Notes under the pieces: model-generated
What the model was told of the DNA's origin: nothing
Seen by the model: only the letters and a program-made list of their open reading frames with translations
Databases searched by the model: none
Part shown: positions 1 to 7,230 of the stretch, in pieces
Position numbering within the stretch: position 1 is the stretch's first letter
Layout: each line of letters begins with the position of its first letter
Position numbers and translations under genes: made by a program
Assembly: GCA_035534295.1 (NCBI GenBank)
Contig: DATLSE010000009.1
Coordinates: 53,451-117,450 of the forward strand
Source of the DNA: DATKQJ01 sp035534295
GTDB taxonomy: Bacteria; Chloroflexota; Dormibacteria; Dormibacterales; Dormibacteraceae
Length of the DNA: 64,000 nt
Direction: 5' to 3'

Positions 1-777
1 CGGCCGCTGCGCCGGATCCTTGGCCAGGCCCGCCATCAGCACCTGGTCCACCCCCTGGCCCAACTCCGGGCGATGGGCGCTGGCGGGCGGCGGTGGGCGA
101 TGAACCTGGGCGTACAGCACCTCCATGACCCCTGCTCCCTCGAACGGCAGACGACCGCTCAAGAGCTCGTAGGCCACCGCCGCCAGGGCGTAGCGATCGG
201 CCGCCGGGCCCACCTCGTCGCCCAGGACCTGCTCGGGCGCCATGTAGGCCGGGGTGCCGGTGGTGACGCCGGTGGCCGTGGCCAGTGTGCTCGACTGGAG
301 CAGCTTGGCGAGCCCGAAGTCAGCCAGCACGGGCGCGCCGTCCGCGGCCAACAGAATGTTGGCCGGCTTGACGTCTCGATGCACGACGCCCAGCGCATGC
401 GCGTAATCGAGGGCTGAGGCGAGCGGGCGCAGAAGCGCGATCGCATCGGGCGGCGCCATGGGTCCGTTCGCCCCCCGGCTCCGACCTGCCAGGTTGCCCC
501 CGGGCATGAATTCAACCACCATGTAGGGCACGCCATCCAGCTCGCCGTAATCGAAGACGCTGAGTATGTTGGGGTGGCGCATGCCGGCGATCGAGCGAGC
601 CTCGCGCCGGAATCTTGCGGCCGCGTCCGCATCCGGGGCCAGGGCCTGCAGGATCTTAACCGCCGCCGGCCGCTCGAGTGCGCCATGCCAGGCCCGGTAG
701 ACCTGGCCCATGGCACCCAGTCCGATCAGGTCCTGGACCAGGTAGGGGCCGAGCTGGGTCCCGGGCGCGATGGACAT
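1..777 (-). CDS. Ser/Thr protein kinase, C-terminal part missing
   Basis: Hanks-type serine/threonine kinase; the first 259 residues are in the window and the rest lies beyond position 1. Visible motifs in order: glycine loop GLGAMGQVY (residues 19-27), ATP-binding Lys41 in AAVK, helix-C Glu59, catalytic loop HRDVKPAN with Asp135, DFG at 153-155, and GTPAYMAPEQ in the activation segment. It phosphorylates Ser/Thr on unknown protein targets; whether a transmembrane and sensor part follows cannot be seen. ATG at 777 is chosen because the domain starts about 10 residues later. A TAGACT hexamer lies 10 nt upstream, inside the xdhC stop region. The family call is very secure, the substrate unknown. 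Confidence 0.93.
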   Translation of the reverse strand, partial: MSIAPGTQLGPYLVQDLIGLGAMGQVYRAWHGALERPAAVKILQALAPDADAAARFRREARSIAGMRHPNILSVFDYGELDGVPYMVVEFMPGGNLAGRSRGANGPMAPPDAIALLRPLASALDYAHALGVVHRDVKPANILLAADGAPVLADFGLAKLLQSSTLATATGVTTGTPAYMAPEQVLGDEVGPAADRYALAAVAYELLSGRLPFEGAGVMEVLYAQVHRPPPPASAHRPELGQGVDQVLMAGLAKDPAQRP

Positions 778-790
778 GACCGCCGAGAGT

Positions 791-1552
791 CTAGTCGATG
801 CGGCGCCCGCCTCCATCCTTCCATCCGCCTGATCCGCCGCCGCGGACGGCGAGCACTCCAGCCAGGATGGAGAGGGCGATCTCGGGCGCGGTGCGCGCGC
901 CGAGGTCGAGCCCAATGGGGGTCTGCACCCGGGCTAGATCAAGCTCCGGGCTGAGCGCGGCGAGCCTGGGCTGGGTATGGCGGCGGCTGCCCATCACACC
1001 GATGTAGCGCGGCGGCGGGGTACGTCGCAAAAGCCACTCCACCACCTCGTCCAGCAGGGGAGCATCGTGGTCGGTGTGGACAGCGTAGAGATCGCCTCCG
1101 GTGAGGGATTCAAGCTCGGCAACAGAGTCCAGGACGCGGGTCCGAGCGCGCTCCTCCCCGCTCACCCGTCCCGCCCGCGTCTCGAGCAGGACGGTGCCGA
1201 AGCCGAGCTCGGGGGCCCAGCGCAACAGGTGGGAGGAGACTGGTGTGGCCGAGACGACCAGGAGCAGCGGGGGGGCGAGGTAGGGCTCAAGGTAGACCTC
1301 GATCTCGCCCAGATCGTGCTCCATGCGCTCGATCTGGGGTGAGCCCGCAGCCAGGCGGTCCGGCACTGCTGTCGCCGCCATGGCGTCGAACTCCGCGCAG
1401 CCCAGCGTGCCCGCGATCGGTCCGGCCCGCCCCAAGAGCAGCTTGGCCCCGCTCTCCGCCGGGGCGCCTCTCGCTGCTCGGACCACGGTCGCGAGGACCA
1501 CTTCCTCGCCCGCCTCAAGGCGCCGGGCGAGCTCCATCTCAACCTCTTTCAT
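791..1552 (-). CDS. xdhC: XdhC/CoxI-family molybdenum cofactor maturation protein
   Basis: 253-residue XdhC-family protein. Members bind molybdenum cofactor, keep it for sulfuration and deliver it to xanthine dehydrogenase/CO dehydrogenase-type enzymes in the cytoplasm. The N-terminal domain has the ATVVRAARGAPAESGAKLL stretch typical of the family, and the C-terminal Rossmann-like half contains YIGVMGSRRH and the closing ARTAPEIALSILA. The start has a GGGAGG ribosome site and overlaps the end of the cysteine desulfurase gene by 14 nt, so the two are probably co-translated. This pairing is sensible because XdhC works with a desulfurase. No molybdenum hydroxylase subunit is in the window. Confidence 0.85.
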   Translation of the reverse strand: MKEVEMELARRLEAGEEVVLATVVRAARGAPAESGAKLLLGRAGPIAGTLGCAEFDAMAATAVPDRLAAGSPQIERMEHDLGEIEVYLEPYLAPPLLLVVSATPVSSHLLRWAPELGFGTVLLETRAGRVSGEERARTRVLDSVAELESLTGGDLYAVHTDHDAPLLDEVVEWLLRRTPPPRYIGVMGSRRHTQPRLAALSPELDLARVQTPIGLDLGARTAPEIALSILAGVLAVRGGGSGGWKDGGGRRID

Positions 1553-2639
1553 CGCCGCCTCCCAGCACTTGGGCGATCACGCTCTCGGCCACCGACACCT
1601 CCTCGTCGCTGGTTTCCCAACCCACACTCAGGCGCAGACTCGAGCCCGCGTCGGCGAGTGAGAATCCCATCGCCAAGAGTACGTGCGAGGGGTCGAGTGA
1701 GCCCGACGCGCAGGCCGAGCCGCTCGACACCGCCAGGCCGGCCAGGTCCAGGGCCATGACCATGTCCTCGCCCCGGCGGCCCGGGAAGCACGCGCTGGCG
1801 AGGTTCGGGAGCCGGATCTTGGAGCCGGTCATCCGGCCTCCGGCTCGGGCCAGCGCACCCTGCAGTCGGGCGGCCTGGGCCGCGGCTTCGACCGCCCGCG
1901 GGGCGCGTTCCCCGCTGCATCGCTCAAGGGCCAGGGCGAGAGCGCTCGCGGCGGCCAGATCCTCGCGCCCGGGCACCCGCCCTAATTCCTGCGGGCCCCC
2001 GGCCCAGAGCGGCTCGAGCCGACCATGATTGGCGGCGTAGACCAGGCCCCCGAGCGCACCCAGCTTGGACCCGGAAAAAGACGCCAGGTCGCACGCCTCG
2101 AGGTCGGGTGCCAGCCAGCGTGGACCCTGGCAGGCGTCGAGGTGAAACCGCGCCCCCAGGTGCCGGGCGCGCTCGCCCACCTCGGACACCGGCTGCAGGC
2201 TGCCGACCTCGTTATTGGCCAGGCCCAGGCTGATCAGCCCGGCGCTGCTCGGTATCTGATCGGGGTCGGCGCGGCCGCTCGAATCAGGTTCGAGGAGGTG
2301 CACCGATCGCCCCTCCAATTCCAACTGGCGAACCGCGCCCAAAACGGCCTGGTGCTCGTGGGTCCAGGTCACGATCGAGCGCTCGCGGGGGAGCCTGCGG
2401 CCAGCACCGAGCAGGGCCAGGTTCACAGCCTGGGTCCCCGACGCGCAGAAAAACAGGTCGAGGGCGGGGACACCGAGCGCGGCCGCGGCGCGATCGCGGG
2501 CGCGGTCCAGCGCCGCGCGCGCCGCCCGGCCCTCGGCGTGGGGACTGGAGGGATTGGCCCACTCGAGTGCCGCCAACAGCGACCGCACCTGGGGCAGAAG
2601 AGGCGCGGAAGCGGCGTCGTCGAGGTAGATCCGGGCCAC
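1539..2639 (-). CDS. Cysteine desulfurase, NifS/IscS-like
   Basis: 366-residue PLP enzyme (aminotransferase class V) that removes sulfur from cysteine as an enzyme-bound persulfide. PLP contacts are visible: His94/His96 in THEHQ, Asp168 in HLDAC, Lys192 in SFSGSKLG as the Schiff-base lysine, and the persulfide Cys310 in SSGSACASG. The conserved NNEVG is at 142-146. The start is GTG at 2639. Overlap with xdhC suggests that its sulfur goes to molybdenum cofactor rather than to Fe-S assembly, but a general IscS role cannot be excluded. The upstream side abuts the accessory island, so its original promoter may have been replaced. Confidence 0.88.
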   Translation of the reverse strand: MARIYLDDAASAPLLPQVRSLLAALEWANPSSPHAEGRAARAALDRARDRAAAALGVPALDLFFCASGTQAVNLALLGAGRRLPRERSIVTWTHEHQAVLGAVRQLELEGRSVHLLEPDSSGRADPDQIPSSAGLISLGLANNEVGSLQPVSEVGERARHLGARFHLDACQGPRWLAPDLEACDLASFSGSKLGALGGLVYAANHGRLEPLWAGGPQELGRVPGREDLAAASALALALERCSGERAPRAVEAAAQAARLQGALARAGGRMTGSKIRLPNLASACFPGRRGEDMVMALDLAGLAVSSGSACASGSLDPSHVLLAMGFSLADAGSSLRLSVGWETSDEEVSVAESVIAQVLGGGDERG

Positions 2640-2675
2640 AGCCGAAATCTATACGACCCTTTGGTCCGTAGTGCG

Positions 2676-2846
2676 GTGGAGATCACCTCGACGCGCGGCG
2701 ACGCCGTCTTGATCTCACGGGCGGAGTACGACGCGCTCGAGGAGTCGGCGCACCTTCTCCGATCGCCCCGAAATGCCCGACGACTGCTGGAGAGCCTTGA
2801 TCAAGCGGCCAAGGGGCTGCGGAAAGAGCACCAACTTACTCGGTGA
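2676..2846 (+). pseudogene. YefM/Phd antitoxin remnant, N-terminus lost
   Basis: About 56 codons ending in TGA at 2846 match the C-terminal two thirds of YefM antitoxins: VEITSTRGDAVLISRAEYD corresponds to the strand/helix after the DNA-binding start, followed by LLRSPRNARRLLESL, the family's toxin-binding helix. The first 25 or so residues, which hold the DNA-binding part, are absent; the frame runs back into unrelated sequence near 2670. Its stop overlaps a truncated toxin start (GTGA). I read it as one half of a broken YefM/YoeB operon cut by the left edge of the island. Confidence 0.72.
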
Positions 2847-2878
2847 GGCTCGTCGTCACCCCTAACAGCGCTACTTGA
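2843..2878 (+). pseudogene. YoeB-like toxin stub (11 codons)
   Basis: A GTG codon overlaps the antitoxin-remnant stop in the normal yefM-yoeB arrangement and begins MRLVVT, like the start of YoeB (MKLIW/MRLVF). After 11 codons it meets TGA at 2876-2878 and no toxin sequence follows. The toxin is therefore deleted. The identification rests mainly on position and a few residues. Confidence 0.45.
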
Positions 2879-2913
2879 ACTAGCCGAACTGCCCGACGGC
2901 TGGTGCGGCTACG

Positions 2914-3309
2914 TCAAATCGCATTAACCCGCACGACGCCCTCGAGGCCCGCGAAGTCGCTGGGATTGCGGGTATAGAGGTCGAGACGGCTTGCGTGAGC
3001 GACGGCAGCGATCATCGCGTCCGCGAACCTGCCGCGGTGCTTGCGTCCGACACCGGCCATGGCCGCTACAACAAGACCGAAGCTGCGGGCAGCGTCTCTG
3101 TCAAAGTCGATCGGGTCGAACAGAGACTCAGCCTCCTGGAGCCTGGTCTGACGACGCGCTCGTTCGTGCGAGTTCAGGGCAAGATGTGGCCCGGCGGCCA
3201 ATTCCGCCATGGTCACGGTCGAGACCCCGACCTCGTCTGGCAGGGCCGCGACCACAGCCGGATCGTCCCAATCAATGATTACGGACGTATCAGCCAGGCC
3301 AGCGCTCAT
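2914..3309 (-). CDS. vapC: VapC-family PIN-domain ribonuclease toxin
   Basis: 131-residue single PIN domain, the usual VapC length. Acidic metal-binding residues are in place: ADTSVIID (Asp7 and Asp13), MAELAAG (Glu36), RFADAMIAA (Asp near 97) and the closing YTRNPSDF. VapC toxins are Mg-dependent endoribonucleases that cut tRNA or rRNA and are silenced by the partner antitoxin. The start codon overlaps the antitoxin stop (ATGA at 3306-3309), so expression is coupled. The gene is intact, unlike the neighbouring YefM/YoeB remnant, and probably acts as the stability module of this island. Confidence 0.9.
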   Translation of the reverse strand: MSAGLADTSVIIDWDDPAVVAALPDEVGVSTVTMAELAAGPHLALNSHERARRQTRLQEAESLFDPIDFDRDAARSFGLVVAAMAGVGRKHRGRFADAMIAAVAHASRLDLYTRNPSDFAGLEGVVRVNAI

Positions 3310-3560
3310 CGATCGATTTCAGGGTTCAGGACGACGTCAAGGTCGGCGCGAAATGCCGTCGAATCGATGTGTTCCGATCGCGCCGCCACTGCTGCGAGGT
3401 CAGCGCGCGCAACCAGGTGGCCCCTGCCTCGACCGACCGGCCGAAGCTCGGCCACCGGCCTTCCGTGGCGAGTGACGACGAACGTCTGGCCCTGGGCAAC
3501 ACGGTCGACAATCGCTGCGTTGTCGTTGCGCAACTCCCTCTGGGGGATGATCTCAGCCAT
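3306..3560 (-). CDS. Phd/YefM-type antitoxin partnered with VapC
   Basis: 84-residue antitoxin. The N-terminal Phd/YefM DNA-binding fold is recognisable in MAEIIPQRELRNDNAAIVD and in the strand FVVTRHGRPVAELRPV; the C-terminal tail (residues 55-84) should wrap the toxin. It represses its own promoter and neutralises VapC. Translation is coupled to vapC by ATGA. No Shine-Dalgarno sequence is seen. A TACAGT -10 box lies 7 nt before ATG, with GTGACA 18 bp further up, suggesting a leaderless message. An inverted repeat sits in the promoter spacer as the likely operator. Confidence 0.87.
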   Translation of the reverse strand: MAEIIPQRELRNDNAAIVDRVAQGQTFVVTRHGRPVAELRPVGRGRGHLVARADLAAVAARSEHIDSTAFRADLDVVLNPEIDR

Positions 3561-3567
3561 GTCGCCA

Positions 3568-3597
3568 ACTGTAGCACGAAGCGCTACGCTCTGTCAC
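3568..3597 (-). promoter_or_regulatory. Promoter and operator of the antitoxin/vapC pair
   Basis: Reading leftward: -35 GTGACA (3597-3592), 18-bp spacer, -10 TACAGT (3573-3568), then 7 nt to the antitoxin ATG. The spacer holds an inverted repeat with arms GTAGC and GCTAC (3571-3575 and 3583-3587), suited to autorepression by the Phd-type antitoxin. The boxes are seen directly; function is inferred. Confidence 0.6.
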
Positions 3598-3651
3598 CCT
3601 CGCGTCCGTGGCCACACGGTAGGGCGGCGATAGTCGGTCCGCGCCGATTTC

Positions 3652-3891
3652 GTGGCGGCCGATCTCGACGGCTCCGCGGTGGCGTCTACGAGGCTGGCCA
3701 CTGACGTGACACGGGTGCTGGCTGGCCGAATCGACATCCTGGTGAACAAGGCCGGCATCTTCCCCGGCACGACCACCGCCACCACAGACGAGTCGACCTT
3801 CGATGAGGTCTACGCGGTCAACGTCAAAGCCCGGTACTTTCTGACCGCCGCCACATCATCGTGCGTGCAACCGATGCCGGCGTTGGGGTGA
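3652..3891 (+). pseudogene. Short-chain dehydrogenase/reductase fragment
   Basis: About 79 codons covering only the middle of an SDR protein: the NNAG motif region appears as DILVNKAGIFPG and is followed by the helix FDEVYAVNVKARYFLTAA. The N-terminal TGxxxGIG cofactor motif and the Ser-Tyr-Lys catalytic part are both missing, and the reading frame becomes unrelated after residue 68 or so. It is a decayed remnant with no likely activity. It lies between the TA operon and the unknown 426-residue gene. Confidence 0.75.
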
Positions 3892-3908
3892 AAGTCAGTC
3901 GATCGGTC

Positions 3909-5189
3909 TTAGCCGGCTGATGCAAATCCCATGCGTCCCAGTCGCTCCGCACGCCAGAAGCGCAAGAAGGCCTCTGAAAACGTGTGCGCCTGTCCCTTCG
4001 GGATCGTCCGAAGATGCTGGTTTGCAAACGCCATCACCTCCGGCTGGTACCTGAACGGCTCGATAGTTATGCCCGACCGCGAGTGGGCACGGCGCATTAG
4101 CTCGTGGGCGAGCACAAGGGCACCGCTCGAGTCGTCCGAGATCATTGGGTCCGAGCGCGGATCCTCCTTATGTCGTTCGTCCCAGTCCGGCAGGGTGATC
4201 GGCCGCGAGGGACGATCAGGCTCATGAATAGACGCGTCCCAGGCGATCTCGCTCCGGTGGACCTCGTACGTGGCTGCGTCGTCACCTTTGGCATGTTCGA
4301 GCCCGGCCCAATAGCTCAGCAGCTGCTCAGACCACACGTCGAACTCCTGGCTGAATTCCGGGCGTCCCGGAGAGGGAACCAAGTCACCCAATCCTAGGCG
4401 AGTAATCGGCTTCTCGATCTGACGTAGGATCGCCACGAGGTTCGCAGTCCGGACCAAGCCTTCACCGGCTGCCGGGTCGTGTTCGAGACGGACCAGCTGC
4501 AGCATCACCGAAAAGCGAGCGGTCCAATCCGGTTGAAAGCTCGGCACCGGACCCGCCAGGTTTGCCAGCTGTGGCCCTCTTCCCAACCGATATCTGAACT
4601 GAGTTCCTGCCTTTTCGACTCTCACGACCCCGGTGAGTTCTAAGAGGTCAAGCGCAGCCGCAACATTGACCTTGGCGAAGGCAGAGTCGCGCGCGAGATC
4701 GGCCGCTGACCACCCGCGTGGGGCGTCGATCAGCAGGAGTCGAAGCACCTCGGAACGGCTGGCCACGCCGAAGAGAGCGCGCAAGTGAAGCTGGAGGAGA
4801 GCCGGCTGCTCCAAGTTTGGGACCTGGCTCTTGCCGCTTGGAACCAGACTCCGCGCCTTGCCTTGGCCAGGCCAGTTAGCTTTCCGGACGTTCGCCTCGA
4901 CCGTTGCCGCATAGTCACCAAATGCGTCGGCGACGTCTGGATCCGCCTGCTTGAGCAGGCCGCGAAGGCGAATCACCGACACGAACCGCGAGTTTGCGAT
5001 GCACCAGTCGAGGCTTTCATCGAGAAGGCGGTGATCGAGACGGCCAAGCCAGGCACTGAATAGGATTAGGGCCTCGAGATCGACAGCCTCGTTAGGGTGA
5101 CGGCGCTCCCACCCGCTGATCCCGAGTTCGGTCCATAGGCTCCAGGCCGTGGTTAGTGCCAGGTTGCTGAGGCGGGAGCTAGAGGGCAT
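3909..5189 (-). CDS. Hypothetical protein with a winged-helix-like middle region
   Basis: 426-residue protein that I do not recognise. It is soluble and mostly helical. A stretch around residues 140-205 reads like a MarR/ArsR-type winged helix: FGVASRSEVLRLLLID, then GWSAADLARDSAFAKVNVAAA as a helix-turn-helix, then LLELTGVVRVE as the wing. The C-terminal part has no catalytic motif I can name. Such a layout is seen in DNA-binding regulators and in some antitoxin or defence accessory proteins, but no such role is shown here. Base composition looks lower in GC than the flanking core genes. It is the largest gene of the island and lies next to the tRNA scar. Confidence 0.6.
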   Translation of the reverse strand: MPSSSRLSNLALTTAWSLWTELGISGWERRHPNEAVDLEALILFSAWLGRLDHRLLDESLDWCIANSRFVSVIRLRGLLKQADPDVADAFGDYAATVEANVRKANWPGQGKARSLVPSGKSQVPNLEQPALLQLHLRALFGVASRSEVLRLLLIDAPRGWSAADLARDSAFAKVNVAAALDLLELTGVVRVEKAGTQFRYRLGRGPQLANLAGPVPSFQPDWTARFSVMLQLVRLEHDPAAGEGLVRTANLVAILRQIEKPITRLGLGDLVPSPGRPEFSQEFDVWSEQLLSYWAGLEHAKGDDAATYEVHRSEIAWDASIHEPDRPSRPITLPDWDERHKEDPRSDPMISDDSSGALVLAHELMRRAHSRSGITIEPFRYQPEVMAFANQHLRTIPKGQAHTFSEAFLRFWRAERLGRMGFASAG

Positions 5190-5360
5190 AGGCGTGGCCC
5201 CGCGCCTCTAGCAGGTTCTCTAACCGATCTGGCGAGATCATTCGAAAAGGCTACCATGGCGGCGCGCAATGGTTACCGTAGCGCTCCGCAATCTTGCGGA
5301 ATGCTCGGTGGACCAGAGAACAACTCGAAAGTTGAGTTCAGCTCAGGTCCCTCGCGGAGG

Positions 5361-5400
5361 TGGTCGGGGAGGCGGGATTTGAACCCGCGAACCCTCGTCC
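5361..5400 (-). other. tRNA 3'-end fragment, probable attachment-site scar
   Basis: On the minus strand there is a perfect T arm (GCGGG, loop TTCAAAT, CCCGC), a 3' acceptor strand CTCCCCG, a discriminator A and CCA. The matching 5' acceptor strand (CGGGGAG) and an anticodon arm are not found in the next 120 nt, where larB already begins. So this is only the 3' part of a tRNA gene. Integrases that use the 3' end of tRNA genes leave such copies; here it marks the right border of the island at 2640-5400. A degraded native tRNA is the alternative. Confidence 0.6.
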
Positions 5401-5521
5401 CCCAGTCCTGGCCGAGGGCCGCCGGGCCCGGGTTCGAGACTGCCCTGAATCTACAATCGCGCTTGATGGTGGGGATCGGACGGGCGCTGCCGGGCGGTGG
5501 CCCCCAGCGCGCGGGCGGAGA

Positions 5522-6364
5522 ATGAAGGCCGTACTCCAGCGCCTGCTGGCGGGCGAACTCAGCCTGCAGGAGGCCGAGCACGAGCTGAGGCGGATCGAGC
5601 TCGAAGATCTGGGCGGCGACGCCCGCCTGGATCTCGGGCGTACCTCCCGGCGGGGGCTGCCCGAGGTGGTGCTGGCGTCCGGCAAGACGCCGGCTGAGGC
5701 GGCTCGCCTTGGTGCCTCCCTGGCCCGCGAACAGGGTCTGGGGCTGGTCAGCCGGATCGATCCCGAGCACGCCGCCGCGCTCCAGGCGGAGGCTGAGCAG
5801 TCTGGTTTGGAGCTGGTCATCCGCCGCCGCAGCGCGCGCCTTTCGCGTCCCGGGTTCCTCCCTCCCGAGCGCGCTGGCCGGATCGGCATCCTGACCGCTG
5901 GGACCTCCGATCTGGACGCGGCCGAGGAGGCCGCCATGGTGGTGCAGGCGGTGGGCATGCAGGCGCGGGTGGAGGCTGATCTGGGGGTCGCGGGCCTGCA
6001 CCGGCTGTTCGTGCCACTGGCCGAACTCGTGGCCTGGGGAGCGCAGGTACTGATCGTCGCGGCGGGCATGGACGGTGTGCTGCCCGGGGTCGTCGCCGGC
6101 CTGGTCCCCCTGCCCGTGATCGGTCTGCCGGTCTCGACCGGCTACGGCGCCGGGGGCGCGGGTGAGGCCGCCCTGCTCACCATGCTGCAGTCCTGCGCCA
6201 CCGGTCTGCTGGTGGTGAACATCGATAACGGAGTGGGGGCGGGGGCGGCGGCCGTGCTCATCGCCGGCGCCGCGGAAACAGCGTCGCCCACAGTGCGAGG
6301 ATCACGGAGGCCACGATCAGAAGCACCAGCGCGGCGGCCGAGACCAGGATCGCCCAGCGACTGA
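5522..6364 (+). CDS. larB: LarB, nickel-pincer cofactor biosynthesis carboxylase/hydrolase
   Basis: 281-residue LarB. The enzyme carboxylates the pyridinium ring of nicotinic acid adenine dinucleotide and hydrolyses the anhydride, the first step to the nickel-pincer nucleotide of lactate racemase. The C-terminal half is PurE-like: ILTAGTSDLDAAEEA, then VAAGMDGVLPGVVAG and LPVSTGYGAGGAGEAALLT. ATG at 5522 is preceded by GGAG and gives the expected N-terminus MKAVLQRLLAGELS. An open frame continues upstream to 5360 only because it reads through the tRNA fragment. The last 107 nt overlap an opposite-strand gene. larC is at 12506-13633; larA and larE are not in the window. Confidence 0.88.
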   Translation: MKAVLQRLLAGELSLQEAEHELRRIELEDLGGDARLDLGRTSRRGLPEVVLASGKTPAEAARLGASLAREQGLGLVSRIDPEHAAALQAEAEQSGLELVIRRRSARLSRPGFLPPERAGRIGILTAGTSDLDAAEEAAMVVQAVGMQARVEADLGVAGLHRLFVPLAELVAWGAQVLIVAAGMDGVLPGVVAGLVPLPVIGLPVSTGYGAGGAGEAALLTMLQSCATGLLVVNIDNGVGAGAAAVLIAGAAETASPTVRGSRRPRSEAPARRPRPGSPSD

Positions 6365-6509
6365 GGGAGGCTCCGCCGGGCAGCCCGAAGATCAGGCCCA
6401 GGGTCAGGGACGCGAGCAGGAGTCCGACCAACAGACCGGGAAAGCCAGCGCGCTTGCGTCCCCAGAAGAAGAGCCAGAGCGGATTGGGTCGGCGCCGCTG
6501 TGGGCTCAC
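6258..6509 (-). CDS. Small membrane protein, two transmembrane segments
   Basis: 83 residues with a basic N-terminus (MSPQRRRPNP), two hydrophobic helices at about 22-43 and 50-75, and a terminal RRRR. No family recognised. The start codon overlaps the stop of the HAD gene (ATGA at 6506-6509), which supports it as a real coupled gene although its 3' part overlaps larB in antisense. Function unknown. Confidence 0.55.
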   Translation of the reverse strand: MSPQRRRPNPLWLFFWGRKRAGFPGLLVGLLLASLTLGLIFGLPGGASLSRWAILVSAAALVLLIVASVILALWATLFPRRRR

Positions 6510-7219
6510 CCAAGGCCCCCAAGGTATTCGGGCAGCTGCTCCAGCGCCGCGATCGAGGGGATCTGGGCTGCAATCGGGCCTGCCGCCAGGGCGCGGCAGA
6601 TGACCGCCGCCATGCCGGCCCGGAGCGGCCCCAGGTAATCCTCCTCGAGGCGGTCACCGACGTAGATCACGTCTTGCGGCGCCCAGCCGAAGCGCTCGAG
6701 GGCGGCCCGATAGAAGCGGGGATCGGGCTTTCGGCATCCCAGCTCGCTCGAGAATACGGCCCCGTCCACGAGTTCAAGCAGGCCCTGACGGCGCAGCTGG
6801 CGGTGGAGCATGGGGCCGGGAAAGGGGGCGTTGGAGGCGACCGCCAGGCCCAGGCCCCGAGCGCGCAGGGTTCGCAGGGCGGAATGTACGCCAGGCGCGG
6901 GAATCACGGCCGAGGCCCATACGTCCTGCTCCAGGTCGATGATGCGCCAGAGCGTATCGGAGTCCAGATCCAATCCCGCGCGCCGCCACGCGGCGCGGTA
7001 GTAGGCGAAGTAGTCGGAGCCGCCGGTGGCGCGGTCGAACTCGGCCAGCCCCTCTTCCAGCGGGACCAGAACCTGCTCCAAAATCCAGTTCGCCGAGGGG
7101 GCGGGAGGGGGCAGCCAGCCTCGAACTCGCTCCATCGCGGCCAGGAGCTGGGGGCGGGGATAGCTGAAGGAGACCAGGGTCAGTCCGTAGTCGAAGAGTA
7201 TGGCGCGGATCACCTGCAT
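6506..7219 (-). CDS. HAD-superfamily hydrolase
   Basis: 237 residues with all four HAD motifs: nucleophile Asp in LFDYGLTLVS (motif I), VASNAPF (motif II), Lys in GCRKPDPRFY (motif III) and GDRLEEDYLGP (motif IV). The helical cap between motifs I and II (about 15-100) marks subfamily I, typical of phosphatases for small phosphorylated metabolites; the substrate is not predictable. The start is only 11 nt from the divergent moaC start, so its promoter must overlap coding sequence. It is coupled to a small membrane protein downstream. Confidence 0.83.
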   Translation of the reverse strand: MQVIRAILFDYGLTLVSFSYPRPQLLAAMERVRGWLPPPAPSANWILEQVLVPLEEGLAEFDRATGGSDYFAYYRAAWRRAGLDLDSDTLWRIIDLEQDVWASAVIPAPGVHSALRTLRARGLGLAVASNAPFPGPMLHRQLRRQGLLELVDGAVFSSELGCRKPDPRFYRAALERFGWAPQDVIYVGDRLEEDYLGPLRAGMAAVICRALAAGPIAAQIPSIAALEQLPEYLGGLG

Positions 7220-7224
7220 ATCCT
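7219..7224 (+). promoter_or_regulatory. -10-like box for a leaderless moaC transcript
   Basis: TATCCT lies 6 nt before the GTG start of moaC, and no Shine-Dalgarno sequence is present. The same spacing recurs at other lead genes here. No good -35 box is visible. Confidence 0.4.
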
Positions 7225-7230
7225 TACCAG

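Noticed and set aside
2025..2675. Long rightward open frame leading into the YefM remnant
   Set aside because: This part is antisense to the cysteine desulfurase gene and has no protein-like features; only the last 56 codons match an antitoxin.
5361..5460. Complete tRNA, possibly a selenocysteine or long-variable-arm tRNA
   Set aside because: No 5' acceptor strand CGGGGAG, D arm or anticodon stem can be paired in the sequence up to larB.
5360..5521. In-frame upstream extension of larB beginning MVGEAGFEPANP
   Set aside because: It is the well-known false peptide from reading across a tRNA 3' end; the true larB start with GGAG is at 5522.
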